Assembly: GCA_022819855.1 (NCBI GenBank)
Contig: JAJEGN010000003.1
Location: 18,136-82,135 of the forward strand
Direction of reading: 5' to 3'
DNA length: 64,000 nt
From: Gammaproteobacteria bacterium
GTDB lineage: Bacteria; Pseudomonadota; Gammaproteobacteria; Steroidobacterales; Rariloculaceae
Shown: piece after piece, positions 36,514 through 46,195 of the stretch
How the letters are laid out: the number at the start of each line of letters is the position of its first letter
How positions within the stretch are numbered: the first letter of the stretch is position 1
Position numbers and translations under genes: made by a program
Notes under the pieces: model-generated
The model's database searches: none
Told to the model about the DNA's origin: nothing
Seen by the model: the letters and a program-made list of their open reading frames with translations, nothing else

Positions 36514-36960
36514 CTAGGATAACGCGGCAGCGCCCGCATCCGCGCAGACTTCATCTTCGGCGCTCGATCCTCCGGAAACGCCGAGCGCACCGATCAGTGT
36601 ACCGTCAACAATGATCGGCAGGCCGCCCTCGACGGGAATGGCATCCTTGAGGCGCAGCACGAGCAGCCCGTCGCCGCCGCTCGCCAGACGCTCCTGGAAG
36701 GTCTGCGTCGGGCGCTTGAAGATCGCCGCCGAGCGGGCCTTCGACTCGGCGATGGCGATGCTGCCGACCTGGGTCTGGTCCATCTTCTCCAGATACACAA
36801 GATAGCCGCCCGGGTCGACGATTGCGATGACCATCGTCCAGCCATTCGCGTGCGCCGGCGCCAATGCCGCCTCGGCGACCCGCTTCGCCTGCGCCAGGGT
36901 GATCGAAGGCCCGTAGGGCGGCAGTTTCGGACCGGCCACTGGAGGCTTGTCTGTGCTCAT
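36514..36960 (-). CDS. GlcG/HbpS-type heme-binding family protein (DUF336)
   Basis: 148 residues with the family pattern SITLAQAKRVAEAALAPAHANGWTMVIAIVDPGGYLVYLEKMDQTQ, then AIAESKARSAAIFKRPT and GLPIIVDGTLIGALGVSGGSSAEDEVCA. GlcG-like proteins often occur in glycolate or diol operons and may bind heme, cobalamin or organic ligands. ATG 36960 overlaps the upstream dehydrogenase stop in ATGA. No signal peptide is visible. In this operon it sits between a hydroxyacid dehydrogenase and a TRAP transporter. Confidence 0.88.
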   Translation of the reverse strand: MSTDKPPVAGPKLPPYGPSITLAQAKRVAEAALAPAHANGWTMVIAIVDPGGYLVYLEKMDQTQVGSIAIAESKARSAAIFKRPTQTFQERLASGGDGLLVLRLKDAIPVEGGLPIIVDGTLIGALGVSGGSSAEDEVCADAGAAALS

Positions 36961-37874
36961 GTCGCGTTTCCGTCCCTTCTGAGTGTCTCGTCGGTCGTCT
37001 GTCCGCCGAGCCGGCGGTACACCTGGTGGGCGACGACGAAATCGTTGCGGTCGATGCCGAGGCCCCGGCAGGCGTTCATGAGTTCGTTGGCGGCGGCCGC
37101 GAGCGGCACGGGACTGCCGGATTTGCGCGCCATTTCGAGCACGAGCAGCATGTCCTTCTGCTGCAGCGTCACGTCGGCGAGCGGCACATCGGGCATCTGG
37201 CCTTCGAGGATGAACGGACCGCGATACCCGAGTACGGGCGCCGCGGTCACGCTCTTGAGGAACGCATCGAGCGCGATGTCCCGATCGACGCCGCCCTTCT
37301 CGGCGAGCGCCACGGCTTCGCCGAAGGCGATGACCTCGACCATGAGGAGCGCGTTGACGGCAAGTTTCATGACGTGGGCTTGGCCGCTCGCGCCGATGTA
37401 GGTCACCTTCGGTCCGATCGCGCGCAGCACCGGCTCGACCTGCTCGAAGGCTTCGCGGTCGCCGCCGATCATGAACGAGGCGTTGCCCTGCTCGACGGTG
37501 ACCGGGCTGCCCGACAAGGGCGCGTCGAGCATCGCGAGACCCCGCGCGGCGAACTCGGCCGAGAGCGAACGCGTGATATCGGGCGCGATCGTGCCCATGT
37601 CGATGTAGATGCCGCCCGGGGCGAGACCCGAGATGACGCCGTCCTCGCCGAGCGCGACGGACCGTACGGCCGTACCGTCCGTCACGATCGAGAAAACGAC
37701 ATCCGATGCCGCGGCCACCGCCGCGGGTGTATCGGCCCAGAGCATGCCCTGTTCGAGCAGCGGCGCGGCCTTTTCGGCAGTTCTGTTCCAGCCCGTGACC
37801 TGGTAGCCCGCCGCGAGCAGTCGCGGCACGATGACCTGTCCCATGGCGCCGAGTCCGATAAAGCCGATGTTCAA
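36957..37874 (-). CDS. 3-hydroxyisobutyrate dehydrogenase-like NAD(P)-dependent enzyme
   Basis: 305 residues. The N-terminal GFIGLGAMG binds NAD(P); DAPLSGSP at 117-124 is the substrate motif; K170 in GQAHVMKLAVN is the catalytic lysine. The family includes 3-hydroxyisobutyrate dehydrogenase and tartronate semialdehyde reductase. It starts at TTG 37874 preceded by GAGGAAGG, a strong ribosome site that makes this rare start credible. It is the first gene of the operon that continues through GlcG, dctPQM and the bicupin. Confidence 0.9.
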   Translation of the reverse strand: MNIGFIGLGAMGQVIVPRLLAAGYQVTGWNRTAEKAAPLLEQGMLWADTPAAVAAASDVVFSIVTDGTAVRSVALGEDGVISGLAPGGIYIDMGTIAPDITRSLSAEFAARGLAMLDAPLSGSPVTVEQGNASFMIGGDREAFEQVEPVLRAIGPKVTYIGASGQAHVMKLAVNALLMVEVIAFGEAVALAEKGGVDRDIALDAFLKSVTAAPVLGYRGPFILEGQMPDVPLADVTLQQKDMLLVLEMARKSGSPVPLAAAANELMNACRGLGIDRNDFVVAHQVYRRLGGQTTDETLRRDGNAT

Positions 37875-38163
37875 GCAACCTTCCTCGTAATTCGAAGTGC
37901 GATCGAGCCCGCGTTGCCGAGTAGGGCTGCGGACGGCCCGGGCGATCCCATCGCTTGACTATACTCGAAAGCGCCGCCGCGTCGGGCAAGCGTTTGCGCT
38001 GCAGCGAACAGGTGCGGCGACAAAGGCGTTTTCCTGCCGAGCGGCTGATCGAACACGACGATCATGGCGTGATTTCCGCCCGGCCCGATCAATGGACCGA
38101 TGCGACGGCGCCGCTGACGCGCGCCTGTGTCGGTACCGGTGGCGCGGCTATTCGTGGCCGCGT

Positions 38164-40146
38164 TCAGCGCCCGCCGGAGACGCCGCCAGTCGTCGGCGCC
38201 CTGAAAGCGATGAGTTCGCCCGGATAGCCTCGGGCGCTCACGGCGATGACGAGGTATTGCACGCCGTCCAGCATGTAGGTCATCGGCGAGCCGCTTTGCG
38301 GCGCCGGCAGTTGCAGTGCCGCGAACTCCGTGCCGGTGGCCTTGTCATACGCGCGCAGCATCGAGCCGCGGCGCCCGTCGGGCGTCGGACCGTAGCCGGG
38401 CTCCGCGACGATCAGCAGCGACTTCGTCGCCAGGGCTCCCGTCGGCTGTCCTGCACGGCCCGTGCGGCCGAGTTCGATTCCGCGAAGGGCGGGGTGATTG
38501 CGAATCTCCGCGGGAGTCTCCCCGTTCGGCACTTCCCAAACGACTTCGCCCAGGGCCAGGTCAATTGCGGCGATCGTGCCGTAGGGCGGCTTGAGCAGCG
38601 GCAGGCCCTGCACGTCGATGTCCGGCAAACCGCCGAAGATGCCGCGTTCCGGGCCGAGGCAGATGCCGAAAGGCACGGCCGAACCCTCGGGGTATTCGCA
38701 GATCGTCATGCTGTTCACGCCGACGCTGGCCGTGAGATAAACGACATTGGTGTCGGGGTCGTACGCGCCGCCGGGCCAGTTGCTGCCGCCCATGATCATG
38801 AGCGTGCTGATCGGCCCCTCGGGATCGTTCAGTACCGCAGGCGTATAGAGCGGCCCGATTCGATGCCTTGCGACGAGCCGTTCCGCTTCGGCCCGCAGGC
38901 TCGGCGTGAAGTCGATCAGGTCGTCGATCCCGATGCCCTGGTGGCCATAGCGGATCGTCGGCATCGGTTGCGTCGGAGAGTAGCGTTCTCCGGGCACGTC
39001 ACCCTCCGGGACGGGTACCTCGTCGATCGGCCAGATCGGCTCCCCGGTTTCCCGGTTCAGGACGAACAGCAGGCCCTGCTTCGTAGGCTGCGCGAGCGCC
39101 TTGATCGTCTGACCGCCCCTGACCGCGTCGACGAGCATCGGTGCTGCCGGGATGTCATGGTCCCAGAGCGGATGGTGAACGAGCTGGTAGTGCCATCTGC
39201 GCTCGCCCGTCAGAAGATCGACTGCGACGACGCTCTCGCCGTAAAGGTTGTCGCCGGGCCGCAGCCCGCCGTACATGTCGCTGTACGGGGATTCGACGGG
39301 CAGAAAGACGAGCCCGAGTTCCTCGTCGGCCGAGATCGCGGCCCAGACGCCCGCGTTCCCGCCGGCGTCCTCGGCAGACCCGTCGAGCCAGCTCTCGTAG
39401 CCGGCTTCGCCTTCGCGCGGGATCGTATGGAAGGTCCACAGCAAATCCCCCGTCACGACGTCGAACCCGCGGATATACCCCGTGACGTTGGTCCTGATGT
39501 CCGGCGGAACGAGCGGGCTGTGAGCGGCGCCGACGATGACGACGTTACCGGCAACCGTCGGCGGAGAGTGCAGTCCGATCCGGTCGATCGCGAAGTCGAC
39601 TTCCTGGTCCAGCGTCTCGCGCAGGTCGAGGATGCCGTTGTCGGCGAAGCTTGCGACGGGCCTGCCCGTCCGGGCGTCCAGGGCGACGAGCCGGTAGCCC
39701 GGCGTCACGTAGAGAATTCGCTCCTCGGCGCCGTCGCTCCAGTAAGCGAGCCCGCGGCCGGACAGTTGCCGCGGAGCCGTGGCGCCGCGTTCTCCCTCGT
39801 TGAGGCTGTACAGCCACAGTTGCTCGCCGGTCGCGGCGTCGAGTGCGGTGACGGCCCGCCGCGTGCCACCGGTCGTGTAGAGCACGCCGCCGACCATGAG
39901 CGGAGTGCTTTGAAACCGGTATTCGGGACGAGGGCCGAGGTTGGCGGTGCTGAATCGCCAGGCGATCTCGAGATCGCCGAAATTGTCCGCGTCGATCTGG
40001 TCGAGCGGCGCGTAACGCGTATGGCCGAGGTCGCCGCCGTACGTTGGCCACTCGCCGTTGCCGGTACCCGTTTGCGCGAGCGCGCCCGCCGCCGCGCAGA
40101 ACAGGCTTCCCGCGAACAGGTAATGCAAGGTTCGCCGCATCGTCAT
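38164..40146 (-). CDS. PQQ-dependent alcohol/sugar dehydrogenase
   Basis: 660 residues with a signal peptide to about 24 (AAAGALAQ). The mature protein is an eight-bladed quinoprotein propeller: WPTYGGDLGHTRYAPLDQID is the classic first blade, with later GVWAAISADEELGLVFLPVE, WHYQLVHHPLWDHDIPAAP and VIAVSARGYPGELIAF. Without the N-terminal membrane helices of Gcd and without a cytochrome c domain, it is a soluble or loosely bound periplasmic enzyme. It is isolated, 289 bases from the dehydrogenase operon. No PQQ synthesis gene is in the window. Confidence 0.9.
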   Translation of the reverse strand: MTMRRTLHYLFAGSLFCAAAGALAQTGTGNGEWPTYGGDLGHTRYAPLDQIDADNFGDLEIAWRFSTANLGPRPEYRFQSTPLMVGGVLYTTGGTRRAVTALDAATGEQLWLYSLNEGERGATAPRQLSGRGLAYWSDGAEERILYVTPGYRLVALDARTGRPVASFADNGILDLRETLDQEVDFAIDRIGLHSPPTVAGNVVIVGAAHSPLVPPDIRTNVTGYIRGFDVVTGDLLWTFHTIPREGEAGYESWLDGSAEDAGGNAGVWAAISADEELGLVFLPVESPYSDMYGGLRPGDNLYGESVVAVDLLTGERRWHYQLVHHPLWDHDIPAAPMLVDAVRGGQTIKALAQPTKQGLLFVLNRETGEPIWPIDEVPVPEGDVPGERYSPTQPMPTIRYGHQGIGIDDLIDFTPSLRAEAERLVARHRIGPLYTPAVLNDPEGPISTLMIMGGSNWPGGAYDPDTNVVYLTASVGVNSMTICEYPEGSAVPFGICLGPERGIFGGLPDIDVQGLPLLKPPYGTIAAIDLALGEVVWEVPNGETPAEIRNHPALRGIELGRTGRAGQPTGALATKSLLIVAEPGYGPTPDGRRGSMLRAYDKATGTEFAALQLPAPQSGSPMTYMLDGVQYLVIAVSARGYPGELIAFRAPTTGGVSGGR

Positions 40147-40253
40147 TTCCCCAGATCGCTTCCCGCCGATTCGACCATGGTAAGCGCCTCCACTTCACCA
40201 GGCACGCAGACCGGGCGAAGAGCGCTGTACCGCTCGGGTTTCCGGACTGTCGA

Positions 40254-43200
40254 TCAAGGCGCCTCGTCCGCCGGCCGCAGCCGTTCCCGGGCCTGCAGCA
40301 CGAGCGCGTAGATCACCGGCAGGACCAGCAGGCAAAGCACCGCGGTCGTCACCATCCCGCCGATCATCGGGGCGGCGATGCGCTGCATCACGTCCGATCC
40401 CGTGCCGAATATCAGCATGATCGGGAGCAGGCCCATGATCGTCGACATCGCGGTCATGGCAACGGGCCGAACCCGGCGCGAGGTCCCGCGCTGGACGGCT
40501 TCGCTGATCTCAGCGACCGTCAGCGTTTCGCTGTCGGCATCGCCCGCCGCAACGGTTTCGCGCTTGTCGCGCCTGCGTTTGGCGACGGCTTCGTCGATGA
40601 ACGTCAGCACGAGCACGCCCGTCTCGACGGCCACGCCCGCAAGGGCGATGAAGCCCACGGCGACGGCGACGGACAGATTGAAGCCGTACCAGTAGACCAT
40701 CCAGAAGCCGCCGACGAGCGCGAAGGGCACGGACAGCATGACGATGAGCGGCGCCGATACCTTTCTGAAGTTCAGGTAGAGCAGCAGGAACATGAGCAGC
40801 AGCGTCGCCGGAATCACGATCCGCAATCGCTCGGCGGCGCGCTGCATGTACTCGTACTGGCCGGACCAGGTGACGGTATAGCCCTCCGGAATCGCGACCT
40901 GCTCGGCAAGCGCCTCGCGGGCCCTCGAGACGAATCCGCCGACGTCCGACGTCGCGATATCGATGTAGACCCAGGCGTTCGGTCGGGCGCCTTCGCTCTT
41001 GATCACGGGCGGCCCGCGGCGCAGCTCGATGTCGGCAAGCTGTCCGAGCGGGATCTGGGCGCCGTAGGGCGTGGGAATCAGGACCCGGCGCAGCCGTTCG
41101 GGATCGTCGCGCAGCTCGCGCGGGTAGCGGACGTTGACGGGATAGCGCTCGAGGCCTTCCACCGTTTCGGTGACCTGCATGCCGCCGACCGCGGACATGA
41201 TGACGTCCTGGATGTCGCCCGGCGTCAGGCCGTGGCGAGCCGCTTCGTCGCGCCGGATGTCGAAGTCCAGAAAATAGCCGCCGGCCGCCCGGTCGCCGTA
41301 CGCCGAGAGCGTCTCGGGCAGCGCGTTCATCGCCCGTTCGGCGTCGATGGCGATCCGCTCCAGCACCGCCGGATCCGGTCCGCCGATCTTGATGCCCACC
41401 GGCGTCCTGATGCCCGTCGACAGCATGTCGATGCGTGTCCTGATGGGCATGGTCCAGGCGTTGGCGAGTCCCGGGAAGCGGATCGCGGCATCCATCTCGC
41501 GCATGAGGTCGGCGGTGGACTTGGCGGGGTCCGGCCATTGGTCGCGCGGCCTGAGGCGCGCGACGGTCTCGATCATCGAGAGGGGCGCCGGATCCGTCGC
41601 CGTTTCCGCGCGCCCGACCTTGCCGAACACCGTTTCCACCTCCGGGAAGGTGCTCAGGATCTTGTCCGTCTGTTGCAGCAGTTCCTCGGCCTTGGTGATC
41701 GACACGCCCGGAAAGGTCGTCGGCATGTAGAGCACATCGCCTTCATCGAGCGGCGGCATGAACTCGGTGCCGAGCCGGGACAGCGGATACCAGGTCAACG
41801 CCAGTAAACCGGCGACGACGACCAGCGTGACGGCGCGCCAGCGCAACAGCCCCCTCAGGATGGGGGCATGCAGCGCCGTGAGCAGACGGCTGATGGGGTT
41901 TCGCGCATCGCTGCGGATCCGACCGCGTACGAAGTAGCCGATCAGGATCGGCACGACTGTGATCGCGAGCAGCGCCGCGCCGGCCATGGAATAGCTGCTC
42001 GTGAACGCGAGCGGCTTGAACAGCCGGCCTTCCTGGGCTTCGAGCGTGAAGATCGCGAAATACGACACGACCACCACGAGCAGCGAGAAGAACAGCGCAG
42101 GCCCCACTTCACGCGCTGCCGTTGCGACCGCGGCCCAGCGCTCGCGCGCCTTGAGCCGGCCGCCGGCGCGCTCGGCAGCGAGCGCGAGGTGCCGGTGCGA
42201 ATTCTCGATCAGCACGATCGGGCCGTCGACCATGGCCCCGATCGCGATGGCGATCCCGCCGAGCGACATGATGTTCGCGTTGATGCCCTGCAGGCGCATG
42301 GCGATGAACGCGAGCAGGATGCCGATCGGCAGCGCGATCATGACGACGAGCGCGGAGCGCAGATGGAACAGGAATACCGCGCAGATGAGCGTGACGAGCG
42401 CGAACTCGAGCAGGAGCGTGTTCGACAGGTTGTCGACGGCTCGCTCGATGAGGTCGCCGCGGTCGTAGGTCGGTACGATCTCGACGCCCTCGGGCAGCCC
42501 GGCCCTGAGTTCGTCGAGCTTCGTGCGGACGGCTTCGATGGTGCTCAGCGCGTTCTCTCCGTAGCGCATGACGACGACGCCTCCGGCCACCTCGCCTTCG
42601 CCGTTGAGTTCGGCGATGCCGCGGCGCAATTCGGGCCCTGTCCGGACGTCCGCGATGTCCCGGACGCGGATCGGCGTGCCGCGCTGGTCGACGCCGAGTG
42701 GAATCTCCTCGATGTCCTCTATCGACTGGATATAGCCGAGCCCGCGGACCATGTACTCGGTTTCGGACATCTCGATGAGCCGGCCCCCGACATCGCGGTT
42801 GGACCGCATGATGGCCTGGCGGACGCCCGAGATCGGGATGTTGTAGGCGAGCAGGGTGTTCGGGTCCACCTCGACCTGGTACTGCTTGACGTAACCGCCG
42901 ATGGACGCGACCTCGGCGACGCCCGGGACCGTCTGCAACGGGTAGCGCAGGTACCAGTCCTGGATGGACCTGAGCTCGGCAAGGTCGTGCTGTCCGCTTC
43001 GGTCCACGACCGCGTATTCGTAGATCCAGCCGACGCCCGTCGCATCCGGGCCGAGCGTCGGCGTGACGCCGTCCGGCAGCCGTCCGCTCACGTAGTTCAG
43101 GTATTCGAGCACTCTCGAGCGCGCCCAGTACATGTCGGTCCCGTCCTCGAATATCACGTAGACGAAGGACAGGCCGAAGAAGGAATAGCCCCGAACGACG

Positions 43201-43439
43201 TTCGCGAACGGCACGGCGAGCATGGCCGTGGTCAGCGGATAGGTCACCTGATCCTCGACGACCTGCGGCGCCTGGCCCGGATATTCGGTCAGGACGATGA
43301 CCTGCACGTCGGAGAGATCCGGGATCGCGTCGAGCGGAGTCGTCCTGACCACGCCGATCCCGGCCGCCACCGCGATGACGACGAGGATCGCGACGAGAAA
43401 GCGGTTCTCGATCGACGCGTCGATGATCCGTTCAATCAT
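40254..43439 (-). CDS. cusA: Heavy-metal efflux RND pump, CusA type
   Basis: A full-length 1061-residue inner-membrane RND protein with 12 helices and two large periplasmic loops. The helix-4 segment GFIALAGVAVETGVL and the Met residues in PLSMIETV and RIDMLSTG correspond to those of E. coli CusA (its M573 and M623), pointing to Cu(I)/Ag(I) rather than Zn/Co. It starts 8 bases inside the cusB end. It pumps metal through CusB and CusC using the proton gradient. Confidence 0.92.
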   Translation of the reverse strand: MIERIIDASIENRFLVAILVVIAVAAGIGVVRTTPLDAIPDLSDVQVIVLTEYPGQAPQVVEDQVTYPLTTAMLAVPFANVVRGYSFFGLSFVYVIFEDGTDMYWARSRVLEYLNYVSGRLPDGVTPTLGPDATGVGWIYEYAVVDRSGQHDLAELRSIQDWYLRYPLQTVPGVAEVASIGGYVKQYQVEVDPNTLLAYNIPISGVRQAIMRSNRDVGGRLIEMSETEYMVRGLGYIQSIEDIEEIPLGVDQRGTPIRVRDIADVRTGPELRRGIAELNGEGEVAGGVVVMRYGENALSTIEAVRTKLDELRAGLPEGVEIVPTYDRGDLIERAVDNLSNTLLLEFALVTLICAVFLFHLRSALVVMIALPIGILLAFIAMRLQGINANIMSLGGIAIAIGAMVDGPIVLIENSHRHLALAAERAGGRLKARERWAAVATAAREVGPALFFSLLVVVVSYFAIFTLEAQEGRLFKPLAFTSSYSMAGAALLAITVVPILIGYFVRGRIRSDARNPISRLLTALHAPILRGLLRWRAVTLVVVAGLLALTWYPLSRLGTEFMPPLDEGDVLYMPTTFPGVSITKAEELLQQTDKILSTFPEVETVFGKVGRAETATDPAPLSMIETVARLRPRDQWPDPAKSTADLMREMDAAIRFPGLANAWTMPIRTRIDMLSTGIRTPVGIKIGGPDPAVLERIAIDAERAMNALPETLSAYGDRAAGGYFLDFDIRRDEAARHGLTPGDIQDVIMSAVGGMQVTETVEGLERYPVNVRYPRELRDDPERLRRVLIPTPYGAQIPLGQLADIELRRGPPVIKSEGARPNAWVYIDIATSDVGGFVSRAREALAEQVAIPEGYTVTWSGQYEYMQRAAERLRIVIPATLLLMFLLLYLNFRKVSAPLIVMLSVPFALVGGFWMVYWYGFNLSVAVAVGFIALAGVAVETGVLVLTFIDEAVAKRRRDKRETVAAGDADSETLTVAEISEAVQRGTSRRVRPVAMTAMSTIMGLLPIMLIFGTGSDVMQRIAAPMIGGMVTTAVLCLLVLPVIYALVLQARERLRPADEAP

Positions 43440-44775
43440 CGATTGCCTCCAGCATCTTGGCCGCGGCTTCGCGCAGCTTCGACTCGGAGTCGATCAGGAA
43501 CTGCGCCGAGACGACGACTTCCTCGCCCGCTTGCACGCCGTCGAGAATCTGCGTCCAGCCGTCGCTCGAGACGCCCGGCTGCACTTCACGCGGCTCGAAC
43601 CGTCCCGGTTCGCGCACGATGAACACCTGCTCGCGCAGACCCGAACGCACGATGGCTTCGGTAGGCACGGCAACCACATCCTCCTCTGGGCTCGCGTCGA
43701 TCGTCACGTCGGCGAACATTTCCGGCTTGAGCAGAAGTTCGCGATTGTCGACCTCGAGTCGCGCCTTGACTGTCCGCGTCTGGCTCTCGGCATAGGGATA
43801 GATGTAGGTCAGGCGGCCCTCGAATACCTGTCCGGGCGCGCCGGCGACCGTCATGCGGGCCTCGTCGTCCAGGCGGACCCAGGGCAGCTCGTCCTCGAAG
43901 ATGTCCACGAGCACCCATACGGACGTGAGATCCGCGATGGTGTAGAGCTCCGTCTGCGGCGTGACGTACTGTCCCTCGCGAGCGCCGATATTGATGACGA
44001 TGCCGGCTGCCGGAGAGTGAATGTGCAGTTGCTCCTGCACGGTTCCGGTCTGGGTCAGCTCGGTGATCTGGTGTTCGGGAACATCGAGGAGCCTGAGCCT
44101 TTCGAGCGTCGAATCGACGAGATCGAGGGCGCCCTGCCGGACATCCGGAAACGGGCTCGTGCTCAACGTCTCCCGGTTCCTGAGCGCAACCAGGTACTCC
44201 TGCTGTGTGAGCAGGAGTTGCGGGGAATAGATGTTGAGCAGGATCTCGTCGGAGTCGATCGGTTCCCCGGTCGTCTCGACGTAGAGTTCGTCGATCCAGC
44301 CGGCGACTTTCGGATGCAGCCGGGTGATGCGCCGCTCGTCGTAGTCGACCCGCCCGAGCGTGTGAATCGGGCGGGTCAGCGTGCGCCGCTCGGCCGGCGC
44401 GGTGCGCACGCCGATGCTCTGCACGGTGACCGGATCGATCAGGACGGTACCGGCGGGACCTGCGCCCGTCAGCGAATCGGCGTAGACCGCCACGTAATCC
44501 ATGCCCATCTCGTCCTTTGCCGGTACTTCGGAGATGATGTCCGGCGAGTGCGGGTGCCGGTAGAACAACGGTTCCGCTTCGCCGTCTTCCGGCATCGTGG
44601 CGGGCGCCGCGGCGGTCATTTCAGCGTGATCGTGTTGCGTATGGTCCGCATGAGCCTGATCCGGGACTCCGTCGGCCGGCGGCGCCATGTCCCGCCCGGC
44701 GAGCCAGTAGCCTCCGCCGCCCGACAGCAGTGCGATGACGACGAAACCGAGCACGATGAGAATTGATCTATTCAT
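43432..44775 (-). CDS. cusB: Periplasmic adaptor of RND metal pump, CusB type
   Basis: 447 residues: an N-terminal membrane anchor (ILIVLGFVVIALLSGGGGYWLAG), a His-rich stretch HADHTQHDHAEMTAA at about 42-56, a Cu-binding-type domain with YRHPHSPDIISEVPAKDEMGMDYV, then barrel-sandwich, helical hairpin and membrane-proximal domains. The PAKDEMGMDY motif is typical of CusB/CzcB adaptors. The ends overlap cusC and cusA by 8 bases each. Confidence 0.92.
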   Translation of the reverse strand: MNRSILIVLGFVVIALLSGGGGYWLAGRDMAPPADGVPDQAHADHTQHDHAEMTAAAPATMPEDGEAEPLFYRHPHSPDIISEVPAKDEMGMDYVAVYADSLTGAGPAGTVLIDPVTVQSIGVRTAPAERRTLTRPIHTLGRVDYDERRITRLHPKVAGWIDELYVETTGEPIDSDEILLNIYSPQLLLTQQEYLVALRNRETLSTSPFPDVRQGALDLVDSTLERLRLLDVPEHQITELTQTGTVQEQLHIHSPAAGIVINIGAREGQYVTPQTELYTIADLTSVWVLVDIFEDELPWVRLDDEARMTVAGAPGQVFEGRLTYIYPYAESQTRTVKARLEVDNRELLLKPEMFADVTIDASPEEDVVAVPTEAIVRSGLREQVFIVREPGRFEPREVQPGVSSDGWTQILDGVQAGEEVVVSAQFLIDSESKLREAAAKMLEAIDD

Positions 44776-46147
44776 AAAGCACCTCCTGCCCCGAGGCCGC
44801 CGCGAGTTCCGCGAGGGCCGACTTGGCCGTGCCGAGCGCGTCCCAGTAGTTGATCTGCGCGTTGTACAGGGTGATCTGGCTGTTCAGGACGTTGAGAAAA
44901 TCCACTTCGTTGGCCTGGTAGGCCGCGAGCATCGACGTGACGGTCTGCTGCGCCTGTGGAATGATCGCGGTTTCGAGCAGCGTGACCTGCTCGCGCGCGG
45001 CCTCGTAGTCCGAGCGGTGCGCGGCGATCGCGGACCGGATCGAACCGAGCGTATGGCGCAGCAGGAGCCTGCGTTGCGAGACTTCGTGGTTGCGTTGCTC
45101 GATCGCCCGCCGCTGCTTCGACTTCGCGTAGAGCGGGACGCTGACGTTGAACATGACGCTCACGAAATCCGAGCGGTCTCCGCCGCGCAGCGGGTCCTCC
45201 CCCTGGCGATACCCGTAACCCGCGCCCACGGAAAAGTTCGGCCGCGTGAACTGCTCGGACAGATCGAGTCGCGCGCGGGCCGCGTCGACCAGCGCGTTGT
45301 CGGCGGCAAGCGCCGGGTGAGCGGCCACGGCCTGCTGCAGCAACTCGTCTTCCGCGGGCACGTCCGGCAAGCGCAGGTTGTCCGGCGCCTGCGGCAGCAC
45401 GATGCGATCGCCCGGCGTGCGGTCGAGGAGTTCGGCCAACATCGCCTCGGTTCGCGAACGCGTCGCGGCGATGCCGAGTTCCCGCTCGAGCAGGCGCGAG
45501 AGTTCGAGCTGGGCAAGCAGCACGTCCTGCTGCAGTCCGCCGCCGACCTCGTACCGCGTTCGGGCGATCTCGATGAAATCCCTCATGAGCGCCTGGTTCT
45601 GCTCGACGATCTGCAGCGCGCGGTCGCGCTGAAAGAGCCGCCACCACGTCGTACGAACGCGGGCTGCGAGCGTCAGGCGCATGTCCTCCACGCGCGCGAA
45701 TCCCGCGTCGGCCTCGAACTGCGCGGCGTCCACGAGAAGCCGCCGGTTGCCGGGATAGGGAATCGCCTGGCTGAACGTGAGCTGAAGCTGAGTCATCGGT
45801 TCCCGATCGAGACTCAGGGAGTCGACCGGGAGGTTCATGGCGTTCAGGCCGATCATCGGATCGGGCAGGGCGCCGGCCTGCGACGGGACTTCCTGCAACG
45901 CTTGCGCGTTGGCCAGGGACGCCGCGAAGTTGGGGTTGGCGGACAGCGCAATCTGAACCGCGTCGGCAAGGGCGAGTTGGCCCGTGGCCGGCGCGTTGGC
46001 GGCGGGTTCGCCTTCCTGTGCGAACCCGCCGGGCGACAGGCAAACGAAGGCGCAGGCGGCAACGATGCCCGCGCGCTTGCCGCGCCGCGGCGCGCCGCGG
46101 TTCGCACGGCGCATGAAACGGGACGTCAGTCCACGCAAGAACGACAT
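44768..46147 (-). CDS. cusC: Outer-membrane factor of RND metal pump, CusC/TolC family
   Basis: 459 residues with a signal peptide (AGIVAACAFVCLSPGGFAQEG), then two OEP repeats of long amphipathic helices, e.g. LTLAARVRTTWWRLFQRDRALQIVEQ and LLRHTLGSIRSAIAAHRSDYEAAREQV. TolC-type proteins form the trimeric exit duct. AGGAGA precedes the ATG. It is followed by cusB with an 8-base overlap, and a His-rich gene lies 48 bases upstream. Confidence 0.9.
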   Translation of the reverse strand: MSFLRGLTSRFMRRANRGAPRRGKRAGIVAACAFVCLSPGGFAQEGEPAANAPATGQLALADAVQIALSANPNFAASLANAQALQEVPSQAGALPDPMIGLNAMNLPVDSLSLDREPMTQLQLTFSQAIPYPGNRRLLVDAAQFEADAGFARVEDMRLTLAARVRTTWWRLFQRDRALQIVEQNQALMRDFIEIARTRYEVGGGLQQDVLLAQLELSRLLERELGIAATRSRTEAMLAELLDRTPGDRIVLPQAPDNLRLPDVPAEDELLQQAVAAHPALAADNALVDAARARLDLSEQFTRPNFSVGAGYGYRQGEDPLRGGDRSDFVSVMFNVSVPLYAKSKQRRAIEQRNHEVSQRRLLLRHTLGSIRSAIAAHRSDYEAAREQVTLLETAIIPQAQQTVTSMLAAYQANEVDFLNVLNSQITLYNAQINYWDALGTAKSALAELAAASGQEVLYE

Positions 46148-46195
46148 AACGATCTCCTGACCTGAAACCGGAAAGAAACGGTTACAGGGGGATCG

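Noticed and set aside
37897..40311. Open frame of 804 codons on the forward strand
   Set aside because: It is antisense to the PQQ dehydrogenase, is rich in Arg/Asp/Ala/Gly, has no recognisable domain and arises from GC-rich codon bias.
40044..41807. Open frame of 587 codons on the forward strand
   Set aside because: It is antisense to cusA, which is unambiguous on the reverse strand.
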